From Hemicentrotus pulcherrimus (Eukaryota; Echinodermata; Echinoidea; Camarodonta; Strongylocentrotidae), in NCBI GenBank assembly GCA_003118195.1, contig BEXV01000005.1, positions 917,479 to 981,478 on the forward strand: a stretch of 64,000 nucleotides of DNA. The letters are read 5' to 3'. A program made the position numbers and the translations under genes. This document shows, piece after piece, positions 45,276 through 57,359 of the stretch (its first letter is position 1; the number at the start of each line of letters is the position of its first letter). The notes beneath the pieces were generated by a model that was not told the origin of the DNA, did not search any database, and saw nothing but the letters and a program-made list of their open reading frames with translations.

Positions 45276-47980
45276 TGATAATTTGCATTGGTATATTAAA
45301 GGCCAACGTGAAGGTAAGTGGTTGTGTTTTACCTATGAGAGCTGGTGGTATCACTTCATAGTCAAAGGTGTAACACATGATCGCTAGCGATTTCGGAAAT
45401 GGCCCCCTAGTTTGCACTCTTTGTATAACATTTTTCATGCAATATGTCTCCTAAAAAATAGGCTCTAAAGATATGGGACTTATGTGGTACTCTTGCAAAA
45501 AGTACGCTATTTTGTGCAAAAATTTGTAAATGCATATGTTTTTGAACATTGTGATTTTTTTCCCCCTTTTTTCTTGCTATTTAAAATGAATTAGGGTACC
45601 CCTTTTTCCCAAATCTGCAAACATTTTAATGTCGGTGTACACCTGAAAATTATCTTTATTGGATAAATGTATTGCTTTTTAACAAAAATTACCCCCTTTC
45701 AAATCTGCAATAATTTCAGTTTCAAAGTCAGTGAAAATACCTGTAAATTTAAAATAACCCTCTTTTTACATGGAATTGCAGCTAACTTTCATGTGTAGAC
45801 AGTCGATATAAAGTGACATCATCAGGCTTGGATAATAATTACTTTATGCTCTATGGGTACTTGGTGATAGACAGGATGTGACATAAGCATTTTCATAAAA
45901 CATTTCTTAAATTGTGGAAGGATAAAAGTAATACACAATTTTGATTAGCTCCACAAGGAGATTAAAGAAAAAAAAAAAAAAAAAAAATTTTACTGCAAAC
46001 TCATGAATTGGAAAATGCATATATTGATATACTCTAAAATGGTAGACTCCCCTAAATCGGAAAATAAACCATTATGTTCTTTACTTCTCCCCCACCCCTG
46101 TATTCACCCAGGTTACCCCAGAGCATAGAGTAAGATGGTATGAGCTGGAAAATTTGCTTTTACTGAGATTTTATGAATTATGAAAAACGATCACTTCCAA
46201 AAATTATCTCAAGTGAAGGGGGGGGGGGGGATCGAATTTCATTTTTTTTTTTAAATCTTGGTAAAAGCAAATTTTCTCAGACAATACACTGAATGCACCA
46301 GGCTTTTGAGAGTTTGCAGTTAAAACTGCATAACCATCAAGAGCTTGGTGCATAATGGACAGAAATAACAGAAAGTCAATGTATTCAGTTATGGGGGAAG
46401 AAAGATTTATAGCAAAAATACAAATTACAAGAGTGTATGCTAATAAAACAAATAAAAACAAGACATGAATGGTTTCCTGCATTTGTTATCTATTGTCTCT
46501 TGTCAACCCCCCCCCCCAAAAAAAAAAATCCCCAGACATCATTTGCATATACAAATATTCATTACCCATTTGCCCCAACAATTCAGCACCTTATTCAGAT
46601 ATCGCATGAAGACAATACGACCAATGCCAAAATAGCAGACCGGTGTTCATTTTCCAGAAGTAAAGCTTGAAAGGCAGATGTAACAATGGAAGCTAAGCAA
46701 TAACTGCAATACAAGTTTCCAGGATAAAGAAGTTTTCTCCCTCTCAAGGGAAACATGAAGGGTTGACCCTGGAATTAGACTAACATCGTACCCCTGCCTT
46801 TTCACCTGTACAACATGAACAGAGTGCCGTAGAGAGAGAGGGAGAGGGATTTTAGTAGAATTCCAGGGGCAACACATCATATTTTCTTTGAGAGAGAGAA
46901 ACCTCCTTTACCATGGAAACAAGGCTAGAATAGTCCTGTTCAAATCACCTTGAGACAAAAGAAGAAAGCTGAATGGTTTTTAAGGATTAACCAACAATTA
47001 CACAGTAGACTGGCATTCTAAAAAGCAAGTCCAAACTTAGGATTTCACAATGGGAAATCTTCAACAGCAAACAATAATCAAACCATCTTGAATCATCATA
47101 CAAAGTAATATCATTAATTAGTTGTTCAATTCTGATGTCAATTTCATGGATTTTATTCACTTGAAAGTGGATTTTAAAAATTGATTCCAAACATTCAAAG
47201 ACATGTTCAACAAATACAATGACTTGTTTTGTGTACTCCTCCAAAGGTATCATAACCCAATCTGTTGTCTGCACTCATGTGGGTCTCTTTGCTTCTCTTT
47301 TTAACTCTATCAGTTCCTTGTGCTTTCTTTCCTTTCCTGCCTTTGGTTTATAAGTACTCATCCTTCAAATTATAATTTTTGAAACAAAGAATATTATGTC
47401 AGACCTGTCTCATATTATGTACATTGCACTGAATCATCCTTGTATGCATCTTACACCTCATCAGAGGCATATGCATACACTTATTATCACAGTGCGTAGA
47501 GTACAATTTTGAAAAGAAAGAAAATATCTGAAGTTTAATTTGATGAAAATTAATGGACACAATAAAAATCAATTTCAAAGTTCAAATGGAGATGTATATA
47601 ATGGAAGACTTAAATCTACTGTAGGGGTTTGAAATTATTTCCCATTTTCGAAATAGATGCAGTTTTTCGTTAATTTTAGTTTTACTTATTAATGTCACAA
47701 GTGCATGTCTGAAAGCATTGTAAAGAAATTTACTACAAATTTGATGGAAGTTTTGTTTTAGTTTGTTGTTTGTTTGGGATTTCTTAAAGACGGTTTTTAC
47801 ATCTTTTAGTTTTTCAACATAATTTAATTTGATATTACAAGTGGTACCCTGTCACAGACTTGTTGTATAATGTAATATTGAAAGAGATGCACTGATATAG
47901 CTACTATACAAATATACCATCCATCATTACATATGAAGTGTATTTTGGAGCATTTTTGTAGTAAGATTGTATAACTTTAG
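45276..47980. other. Intergenic, no gene supported
   Basis: AT-rich with homopolymer runs (A at about 45968, G at about 46219, C/A at about 46506). Open frames here are short and low in complexity. Confidence 0.45.
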
Positions 47981-48338
47981 ACTAAAGGCATCGGTTAACA
48001 ATATTAAATCTGAGAAGCATGGCCCTACGTGTTATCAGTATCTGTAATATAGTGTAATATTGAAGCCGTATCAAAATTGTGCTTCAAAATGAACATAAAG
48101 TGCCTCAAAAAAGTAAAAAATCTTTGAATGACCGGTTGTATCATATTCATTTCCCACAATAGACTGTAGTGTCATAAAAACCATTAGGAAAACGAAAAAA
48201 TGAAATTTTCATTTTTATTCATAAATATCTTGATAATCAAATGGCGATCGGCTGGTAAAAGTCATGGGATACCTGACTGACCTAAAGGTTGATCATTATA
48301 AATCTAGGATTTTGTTTCAAAATCTGAGTCACTTTAAG
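47981..48338 (+). mobile_element. MITE-like element, degenerate copy
   Basis: About 360 bp, the inverted relative of 52697-53058. They share 'AAATATCTTGATAATCA', 'CCTGACTGACCTAAAGGTT' and 'TTGTGCTTCAAAATGA'. The ends are worn (CTAAAGGCATCGGTTAACA and ACTTTAA). Confidence 0.7.
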
Positions 48339-48657
48339 CATTTCTAAAAATATTTGTAAGTGATCTACACAAATTTACAAATGCACAACGGGAAGCATAT
48401 GTCCCTTAATTCTCCTTCCTAGGTAAAACCAATGAGAACTAACTTGTTAACATTACTGTCCATACTTCATATGTACAGAGTATTTAGTTAAATCATGACT
48501 GGAAGTATTGAAAATATATCAATACCGGTACTATAAGTATAAAGACAAAATGTTATATCATAGGGATTTATATATATTTGAAAAAAGGTACTATAAAACA
48601 AGGTTTCCAAAAAAATTCCCATTTTTTTTTTAAATGTCCATCAATTCATATAGATAT

Positions 48658-48890
48658 AGAGGTGTCATGGTCTAGTGGTTCTGTTATCAGAGTGACGATC
48701 ACAAGGTTTGTGGTTCAATTCCCGCTGTGGCACTAATGTCCTTTGGTAAGACATTTTGCACTTTCCACCCAGGTGAAGTAAATGGGTACCCAGTAGGAAG
48801 AAATTCCTTGAATGCTTTAGCGTCTTATCATGGCGGCTCAGCTACGGCCAGGTAATAATGTGATACTTTGCATTAAGCTTAGTAGAGTTT
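48658..48890 (+). mobile_element. tRNA-derived SINE, best preserved copy
   Basis: A box 'TGGTCTAGTGG' at about 48668, B box 'GGTTCAATTCCC' at about 48711, body 'GGCACTAATGTCCTTTGGTA', 'CCACCCAGGTGAAGTAAATG' and 'GGGTACCC', 3' part to about 'AATAATGTGATACTTTG'. The tRNA-like head and pol III boxes show how it was mobilised. Confidence 0.85.
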
Positions 48891-49421
48891 ATTCCCACAG
48901 AAGCTGAAAAATAAATCATTTCTTTATCATCTATCAATCTGTTTTTTTTTCTTCTCCATCAGACTGTGAGTTTAAATTTTGATCTAAATGATCCGAATAA
49001 CAAAAATTGTCGGTTTGTTCCTCTCACGATTCATTACTCAGTCTTAAAGATTCTTAAAGTTTCAGTGAAGCATATTTTGGAGTAGGTGAAAGATTGAACA
49101 GATCTGGTCAAGATCAGGATTCTAAATCTGTAGAATATTTTTATTTTTTACTTCTTCAGTTATAGAGCTATGTGTACTTGTCTCATTTCACAATAATTTA
49201 GAAGGCATCACAATATAGAGGCAGGATGCCTTTTCATTTGATGTCTACCTAAGACCTTCCTTTTCAATTCTGTAGTTGTAAACATTGTTTGTAAATGTAT
49301 TATCTGACTTTGTTTTGGTTCAAATTGTAATAAGACGTTTTACAACTTGTATAGTTGGTAAAGTTACAATTCTTCACAACATATCTTTGTTTTGGTTTTG
49401 CATTTAACATTTGCCGCACTC

Positions 49422-49520
49422 ACACCAGGTGAGGTAAATGGGTACCGGTAAACAGCTAAAGTCAGTGTAATAATGAAGTGCCAGGAGTGGCAATGTGCCA
49501 GACATGAGCACTTTACAAGA
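49422..49520 (+). mobile_element. SINE 3' fragment
   Basis: 'CACCAGGTGAGGTAAATGGG' then 'GTACCGG' and 'GTGCCAGGAGTGGCAATGTG'. It matches the SINE body without the tRNA head and is followed by an ATT repeat. Confidence 0.55.
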
Positions 49521-52500
49521 CTCCACTTTAATTCCTATTATTATTATTAACCTTTTGCTTTGTGTAAAGTGTGTAAAACACTTTATGTGTTCAGCTTTAT
49601 GTATTTAATGAATATCCCTACAACTCCATTTGAACACTGAAACTGATTTCATGTCAACAAATTTCAAATTTTTAACAAAAAAAATGTCATACAATACGAG
49701 ACAGGACTTACCAAAATATTCTTTGAACCTACGCGGAAAGTACATGTACAAATCAAAAACGTACATGTACATGAAGAAGGAAGAGTCGCGTACCCATAGC
49801 AGGATAAAACAGAAAGCACAAGTCATTCACGAGGAGAAACAAGGAGAGATTCAAGAGGGCAAACAGTCAGGATGGGTTACAAACCCTTAGGAAGAGTAAC
49901 ATAAAAATCATGTATCGTTGAAAATGTCTTGACCAATTTTTCAAGATATTGCTTCACACCATATTGACATAAGAACATCATAACTGATTTATGATTAGTT
50001 TGACTCATAATGGTACGATTACTGATTCTGTTGGTCGAGTTCCTATCATGAAATCTTGCATTTAGGCTGGCTTTTGACGGGTGCTAGACCCAGAACACCA
50101 GTCTACTATGCTGACATCTGGTCATTAGACATTGTTGGTTATTCCCTTAAAACCATTCAGAATGTCATCTTGACAAATCTTCAAATGTTTTAGCGATTTG
50201 ACAGAACTGGTTAAGATTGCAGATATTGTTAAGCTTCTACTGCACAATCTGATTTTAAGCTCCAAACTTTCTGGAAAATGAACACCGGCCTGCTATGTGG
50301 ACATTAAGTCACATTGTCATACATGAAATATTCTGCATAGAGGTACTGAACTGCTGGTTGGATAAGAACATGAATATTCATAATATGCAAATGATGTCCA
50401 GGGATTTGACAACAAAGGGTATATAACTCCAGTATGGAGGTAGAATTTGAAAGAGATGGGTTGTACTCCAGACAACATACTATTACAAAACTATTACAAT
50501 CAATACAGTTCATGCAAATCAATTAATATATGGAGCAACAATGAACAACTATGCATATTGCAGTTTCCCAATGAAAAATCATCTCATCATTCTTAAATCC
50601 TAATTCAGGAAATTATACAAGGCCTTATGGTGCAGTCACACTTCCACGTGAACCATACGCGCAACCTTTGGCTATTTTTGTGAAGCAGGGTGGGATGTGG
50701 CTATTCTTTGACATTAACATCACATACGTGGCTTTTGTGGGGCCTACAAGGTGCTTTTTTAAATGTTCAAAATTTCACCATATAACATTAACATGGGGGC
50801 TATGTGGCGCTACAAGGCCATATTCAGCGAAATATGCCATTACAAGATTTTTACATAACAGAACATGGCATATAATGTAATGTTATGTAGTGTTTACTCT
50901 GCAACTTTGAGCAGCCTTATAGACATTACATCTTTAAAAATTTAGAACTAAAATAGGTCCTACATGAAAAGCTAAGGCGAGCCTTTATGTGAAAGTGTGA
51001 CTGCAGCCAGGATTATTGATTGAAATCTAAGTACACTCTTAAGATTGAACAGAGGTAATTAAAGAGACACCTGTCCATGCATGTATGCTTTCAGCCTTCA
51101 GACTCAAGCTACCTCCTGTCAGTCTATCATCGACATCAAACAATCACAGATGGGAGCTTGTCAGATGAAACTCATTATATAATGTCAGATCACACAAATC
51201 CTATACCGGTAAATGGTTTTAAAAAAGCGATGAATTTTGGACAACCTCCTTCAAAATGTAATTGAAAAGATTTTCAAATAGTCACCTAAAATGTTTTCTC
51301 TTCTCAAGGTGAGACACATCTGGTAAACATATAAAGATCCAACTTTACTTTTAACAAGGAGATAAGCAGTAATTAGCAAAAGTTATAGAAAATTGACAAA
51401 GGACATTAAAATGTTTGTAGTTTGATAGTAATGACTAAGCAAGTAATCAACAGAGGATTTGTGCGAAAGATGAAGGCATGCATGCATGTACCTGAATCTA
51501 AGTACATCACTTTCCTTCATGTAATTCCTAATACATCTCATCTGAAGTTAAGAAAACTTTTTTAAAACATGAAAGACATGAAAAATTCTCTGTAAAACCC
51601 CCATACACTTTGATTTCATAAAAAAGAGATAATTATTGCAAATTGCTTTGTAAATAAATTTGCAGTTCAAATGATCCTACATATTGATGAATTTGTAAAC
51701 CTGAACAGGTTAAAAGCTTAATCTGATTATCGCAACTCAATAACCTGACTAATATCAGAGCTTAAATAACAGTGGATGAATAAATCAAAATGATCAAGAT
51801 TTAAAAAAATTAATTCCCCTACATTATACAAAAAATAAAGTGTTTGGACACCTTTATGTTCTAACAAATGGGCTACCACATGTAGATTCATATTGGAATT
51901 TTGTTTCAAAAGGCAGGTTTTTCATTCCCATTTTGCCTTTGTGGCATGTGTCACATTCAAGGGTAAAACCAAAATCATTGTCCTATCAATCAATCATGAT
52001 ATGAACAGTACCTTTTGCTTTAATTGTCCTGATTTCTTCTACTACATTATAAGTTGGCCTCGTATGATGGACTTCCATCTACCGGTATAACATCATTGGA
52101 TCAAGTTTACAATATGAATTGCTTTTCCCTTTAGAAGGTGCCATATGATGCATGCTCATATGATGCATCGACTCACTCAGGATATGATTGGACTGATTTG
52201 GAATATCAAAGTCATTATGCATCATTGAATGCATGGACCAATTTACAATAAGATCAGACCAATATCAGACAATTTTATGATATGAAGTTTCAATTCGACC
52301 CCATAATTTTACTTTCCATCACTACATATTGAGGTAACTATTTAGTTTTGAGCAATCAATGTCTCATTCTTTCACTTAACAGGATTGCCAGTTACTCATT
52401 CAATAAATATACATAAAATAAATTTAAGATGTAGAGTTGCTTGATAATATACATAAATGTTGGCTCCAGATGAGCAGTACCTAATCACACACCTTTCTAT

Positions 52501-52696
52501 ATCCCTCTATTGCACTTCTTATGTTTTAAATACCTTTTTTCCTGATCTACATCCTGCAACTTTTTGTTGTTGAATTTGATATAAATTAGATCAATAACAT
52601 ACAGTAGTGATTCCAATATATGTCTTCTACACTTCCATTTGACTATTTGTTTAATCCAAACACCTTTTTTGTCACCTACACTTGTTTTCACAAGTC
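49521..52696. other. Intergenic, nothing recognised
   Basis: AT-rich. The frames at 49630-49890 and 50668-50880 have no domain, splice context or unusual composition. Confidence 0.45.
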
Positions 52697-53058
52697 TTAA
52701 AGGGATCCGGTAACTTTGTCTCAGATTCTGAAACAAAATTCTGGATTTAGCTCATGATGCAATGATAATTTAAAACCTTTAGGTCAGTCAGGAACCCCAT
52801 GACTTTTACAAGCCAATCGCCTGTCTGATTATCAAGATATTTATGATTGGAATAACAAAGGGTTTTCATAACACTAGTCTATTGGGGAAAATGAGTATGG
52901 TAAAACCGGTCACTCAAAGATGTTTACTTTTTTGAGGCACCTCTTGATCATTTTGAAGCACAATTTTTTTAGGGCTTCAATATTACACCATATCACAGAC
53001 ACTGATAACATGTAGGACCGTGTATCTCAGATTTAACATTGTTACACAATCCCTTTAA
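52697..53058 (-). mobile_element. MITE with TTAA ends, TIR TTAAAGGGATYNNGTAAC
   Basis: It begins TTAAAGGGATCCGGTAAC and ends GTTACACAATCCCTTTAA, an 18-bp imperfect TIR. TTAA at both extremities could be the target duplication of a piggyBac-type element. 362 bp, no coding. The older copy is at 47981-48338, inverted. Confidence 0.7.
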
Positions 53059-53810
53059 CTGTATATTAAACTCTATCTTTGCTATTTCGATATTTTCCTC
53101 TACATAATGAATCTATTTCATTGTGATTCTCATCTGCCTTTCATAAAACTGATCTGTACTTGCACACGTACCTCACCTTTTGAACATACATCCTTTCTCT
53201 ATCTATAATTCTAACATTCCCCTATTTCAAATAGTGTACATTGAATACCTATAAATATGAAGGCCGTATGTCTATGGGAGCAATTTTATCCCCCCCCCCC
53301 CTAAAAAAAAAGAGTGTTGTCAAGACTATCTAGTTTCCTTACTTTAACCCTTCCCCTGCAAGGACATTTTTGCTGTAGAACCTGTCTACAATGTCAAATT
53401 TAGTCATTTCTTCCAGTGGCCTTTAGAATAAAATTTGACTACATTCACTGCTTTAGTTTAATGAAATTAATAAAATTCTATATGAATTGACATCTGGTCA
53501 ATCCTCTGTTTGTCACAATAAATGAGAAACTATCTTTGCTAAATTCCATATAAAACGAATACAAAAATCTTTTCCAACAAGTACATGATGAATTCTCATT
53601 ATCTCCAACCATCTCAGAGCATTACTTCTGACAAATGAGTACTGCTATTAAGGTATCTTTTCACCTCTATCCACTGCACTAATTCATAAACCAAGTTTTC
53701 TGCATCAGCTTAAAATAATTCTCTGTCGAAGCTGTCACTAAGTTGGTGATCAGCATTTTGAACAAAAAGTATCTTAAGGATTTGATTCAAATCAATGACC
53801 TTCAAATTCA
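53059..53810. other. Intergenic, nothing recognised
   Basis: AT-rich; one C-run at about 53290. Confidence 0.45.
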
Positions 53811-53919
53811 TGATTTTAAATAAATCACTGTCAGTGTTTGTTGCCAATGCTTGTGATATTACCATAATCTTGCACTCATCACATCCTTGTAGCTAGGGGC
53901 TCCTCTCTGTCATATGTCT

Positions 53920-54300
53920 CTGGTCCATCACCACATCAGTTCATGATTGTCTACCTCTCCACCAGCTTTCTAAATACTTCCTCTGGGATCATCATCAACC
54001 CCTCACAGGTGCACATCTAAGCTATCAATCTCTGGTCTAGGTCTTCAGTTGCCTCACCATCACTTCCCTATACATACCTTCTAGTATCATTGTCACCTGC
54101 TTTCTGCTCTCCAAACCTGGTCAAGGACCGCATCAGTTCATGACAGTCTGCCTCTCCACCAGTTCCCTAAAACATCCCCTCCAGTATCCTCTTCAACTGC
54201 TCATAGGTACCCGTCTCTGCTATCCAATCCTCATCAAGGGCCGCATCAGTTCATGACAGTCTGCCTCTCCACCAGTTTCCTAAACATCCCCTCCGGTATC
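53920..54300 (-). repeat. Minisatellite built from the ABCB10 C-terminal codons (copy A)
   Basis: Units of about 105-120 bp each repeat the phrase CATCAGTTCATGACAGTCTG then CCTCTCCACCAG and so on. This is the reverse complement of the transporter's last codons and stop. About four units are seen, with divergence increasing away from the gene; one is badly degraded. Confidence 0.85.
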
Positions 54301-54304
54301 CTCC

Positions 54305-54497
54305 TCAGCTCCCCTCCGGTATCCTCATTAGCTCCTCATAGGTACCTGTCTCCGCTATCCGACCAGAGTCCAGGACTGCAATCATGTCTGCGTTCTTGAT
54401 GGTTGACAAGCGATGGGCGATGGTGATGGCTGTCCTTCCTACCATCAATCTCTCCAGGGCTTCTTGGACCAAGTATTCACTCTCAGCATCCAAGGCA
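54305..54497 (-). CDS. ABCB10: ABCB10-like last exon, copy A (truncated end)
   Basis: The exon starts after CTGTCAG. It encodes the D-loop '[20 protein letters not shown]' and the H-loop '[17 protein letters not shown]', then '[13 protein letters not shown]' and a stop. Compared with copy B, a local duplication of about 22 bp (around 54290-54320) shifts the frame and removes the last 12 or so residues. It lies left of the N at 55499 and is probably the other haplotype of 56062-56290. Confidence 0.85.
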
Positions 54498-55393
54498 CTG
54501 ACAGGAAAAACAATAAAAGGATAGAAACTATGATTATTATGTCAATGTAATTTTGATCAGCTATTTTAGATTGTGGATATTTATTAAATGCACGCTTACA
54601 TGTAATGTGATAACCCACAATATTTTGTCCTTCTTTATGATGACGTACGCCTAATGCGCTTCACATTTCTGTACCTTCTGTACCTTTCTGTACCACACAC
54701 ATGTCACATAGATAAGCGTGTGCGACGTAGGACCTTCGTTGCCCTTTGCTACTTTTTTTCTATACCTGTCTACCATTGATTTACACATTAAAATGACATC
54801 TTGGTTTACTGCGCATTTTTGAGTGAGCTTTGAGAGGCTTTAGTTAATTTATATAGAATTCATATTTTGTTCAATTTAGATAGAGAGTGACCATTCATGC
54901 AGAAGTTGCTTTCATATTTTAGGAGCAAAGATTAGTATGTGTAATTGCATGGGCCATTACATTTCAAACATAAATTTAAAGAGAAGGGAGAAGGGTGAAT
55001 GCTGGTAGTGACAACAAATCATCTGTGAGCTTTCGCTGTGTCTTTAGGTTAGTTTGGACGAGAGTCATAAATGGAAGTGTCCCCAGAAAAGGTTTGATAT
55101 TCATATGCCCTCATATTCAAAATATGATAAGAATTATCTAAAATGTTTGGACCACATAGTCATGCCATATTTCTGTGTGCAGTGCATGTCTTGTCTTTTC
55201 TATGAAGACTATGTCATTTCTTATCAAGTTTATGATTCTAAAACCTCACAGTATAAACTAATTTCTATTATACTACACATAATCAACTATTCAAATTTGC
55301 TTCAAGCCAATATCTTTCACAATCGTATGGCCGAACTAGAACTCAACTTTATAATTGAAATATTAAGTAAAGTAAGCATCAAGGAAAACCTAC

Positions 55394-55472
55394 CTTGTAG
55401 CTTCATCAAGGAGTAAGATCTTTGGATTCTTCAAGACTGCTCGAGCCAGGGCTATTCTCTGTCTTTGACCAC
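55394..55472 (-). CDS. ABCB10: ABCB10-like Walker B exon, copy A (intact)
   Basis: 79 nt between TACCAAG and GTAGGT. It encodes '[20 protein letters not shown]' and LLDEATS, giving the ABC signature end, Walker B and catalytic Glu. The acceptor is AAG rather than the CAG of copy B. Confidence 0.88.
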
Positions 55473-55498
55473 CTTGGTAATGAGGAAAAACAAAATGG

Positions 55499-55499
55499 N
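55499..55499. other. Single-N join between diverged copies
   Basis: 53811-55498 and 55500-57202 align end to end, with several per cent divergence and a different number of minisatellite units. Either an unmerged haplotype overlap or a genuine tandem duplication; the N favours the former. Confidence 0.8.
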
Positions 55500-55609
55500 T
55501 GATTTTAAATAAATCACTGTCAGTGTTTGTTGCCAATGCTTGTGATATTACCATAATCTTGCACTCATCACATCCTTGTAGCTAGGGGCTCCTCAATGCC
55601 ATATGTCTC

Positions 55610-56061
55610 TGGTCCATCACCACATCAGTTCATGATTGTCTACCTCGATCTCCACCAGCATTCTAAATACTTCCTTTGGGATCCTCATCAACCCCTCACA
55701 GGTGCACATCTAAGCTATCAATCTCTGGTCTAGGACTTCAGTTGCCTCCTTATCATTTCCCTATACATACCTGCCAGTATCATTGTCACCTGCTTTCTGC
55801 TCTCCAAACCTGGTCAAGGACTGCATCAGTTCATGACAGTCTGCCTCTCCACCAGTTTCCTAACATCCCCTCCAGTATCCTCATCAGCTCCTCAATGGTA
55901 CCCGTCTCTGCACTCCAATCCTCATCAAGGACCGCATCAGTTCATGACAGTCTGCCTCTCCACCAGTTTCCTAAACATCTCCTCCGGTATCCTTATCGAT
56001 CGCTCATAGGTCCCCGTCTCTACTATTCAACGCTCTTATTCGACCCTCATCAAGGGCCGCA
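55610..56061 (-). repeat. Minisatellite built from the ABCB10 C-terminal codons (copy B)
   Basis: The same family as 53920-54300. One more clear unit is present here, at about 55925-56045, so the unit number varies between the two copies. The units run directly into the real coding end at 56062. Confidence 0.85.
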
Positions 56062-56290
56062 TCAGTTCATGACAGTCTGCCTCTCCACCAGTTTCCTAAA
56101 CATCCCCTCCGGTATCCTCATCAGCTCCTCATAGGTACCTGTCTCTGCAATCCGACCAGAGTCCAGGACTGCAATGATGTCTGCGTTCTTGATGGTTGAC
56201 AAGCGATGGGCGATGGTGATGGCTGTCCTTCCTACCATCAATCTTTCCAGGGCTTCTTGGACCAAGTACTCACTCTCAGCATCCAAGGCA
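56062..56290 (-). CDS. ABCB10: ABCB10-like last exon, copy B (intact end)
   Basis: Starts after TGGTTAG. It encodes '[20 protein letters not shown]', '[20 protein letters not shown]', '[20 protein letters not shown]' and [10 protein letters not shown] with TGA. Closest to ABCB10, the inner-mitochondrial-membrane half transporter linked to haem biosynthesis and biliverdin export. D-loop and H-loop histidine are present. Confidence 0.92.
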
Positions 56291-57098
56291 CTAACCAGGA
56301 CAAAAATTCAAGGATAGAAATTATGATTATAATCAATAACGTAATTTGCTCCGCTATTATGGATCATTTGTTAAAGGCACGCTAATGTGAAGTGATAACC
56401 CACAATATTTTGTCCTTCTTTATGATGACCTAAGCGTGATGCGCCTCATATTTCTGTATCTTATAACACACAGATAAGCAAGTGTGAAATAGAACCTTTG
56501 TTGCCTTCAGTCGCCTTTTTTCATACCTGTTTGCCGTTGATTTTGCACATTAAAACGCCACCTTGGTTTACTGTGCACATTTGAGTGAGCCTCCAGAGGC
56601 CTTACCGTTAGTCAATTTATACAAAATTCATATCTTGTTCAATTTAGAAAGAGAGTGACTATTTAGGCAAAATGTGGCTTTCATATTTCGGGAGCAAAAA
56701 TTAGCATGTGAAGGATGAGTTCTGGATGTGATGAAAACAATCATTTGTGTGTTTTCTCTGTGTTTTTATGTTAGTTTGGACGAAAGTCATTAATAGAAAT
56801 GTCCCATGACTGAAAGGATTCATTTTCATATGCCTAATATTCAAAATAGTTAGTTAAAGGGTTTGGTTAAGTCATGCCATATTTTTGTGTGCAGTGCATG
56901 TGCTTGTTATCAAGGCTATGTCAATTCCTTATCAATTTGATGATTTTGGAACCTTACAGTATACACAAATTCCAATTATACTACATAATCAACTTTTCAA
57001 TATTGCTCCAAGCCAATATCTTTGACAAATTTACTGCCAGACTAGAACTCAACTTTATATTTAAAATATCAAATAAAGTAAGCATCAAGGAAACCTAC

Positions 57099-57177
57099 CT
57101 TGTAGCTTATTCAAGGAGTAAGATCTTTGGATTCTTCAAGACTGCTCGAGCCAGGGCTATTCTCTGTCTTTGACCAC
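57099..57177 (-). pseudogene. ABCB10-like Walker B exon, copy B (stop in Walker B)
   Basis: The same 79-nt exon as 55394-55472, between TACCAG and GTAGGT. Here the Walker B codons for Asp-Glu (GATGAA) read GAATAA, giving Glu-stop. It is adjacent to the intact last exon copy B. An inactivating allele, a decayed duplicate or a sequencing error. Confidence 0.85.
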
Positions 57178-57359
57178 CTGGTAATGAGGAAAAACAAAAT
57201 GGATGAAACCATGAAATAATGAGAGAAAAAATACCATGTGCAAGAGCCTATGAATCAACTGATCTTGTATCAATACATTCTATCTATTCATAAGTGAAAA
57301 GTTTGACCTTTAGTTCTTAAACTTAAGTCTGATGTGCAAATGTTAATGAAATTAAAAAA

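Noticed and set aside
55676..56134. 152-codon frame with repeated '[12 protein letters not shown]' motifs on the + strand
   Set aside because: It is the antisense reading of the ABCB10-derived minisatellite. The repetition reflects the DNA repeat, not a repeat protein.
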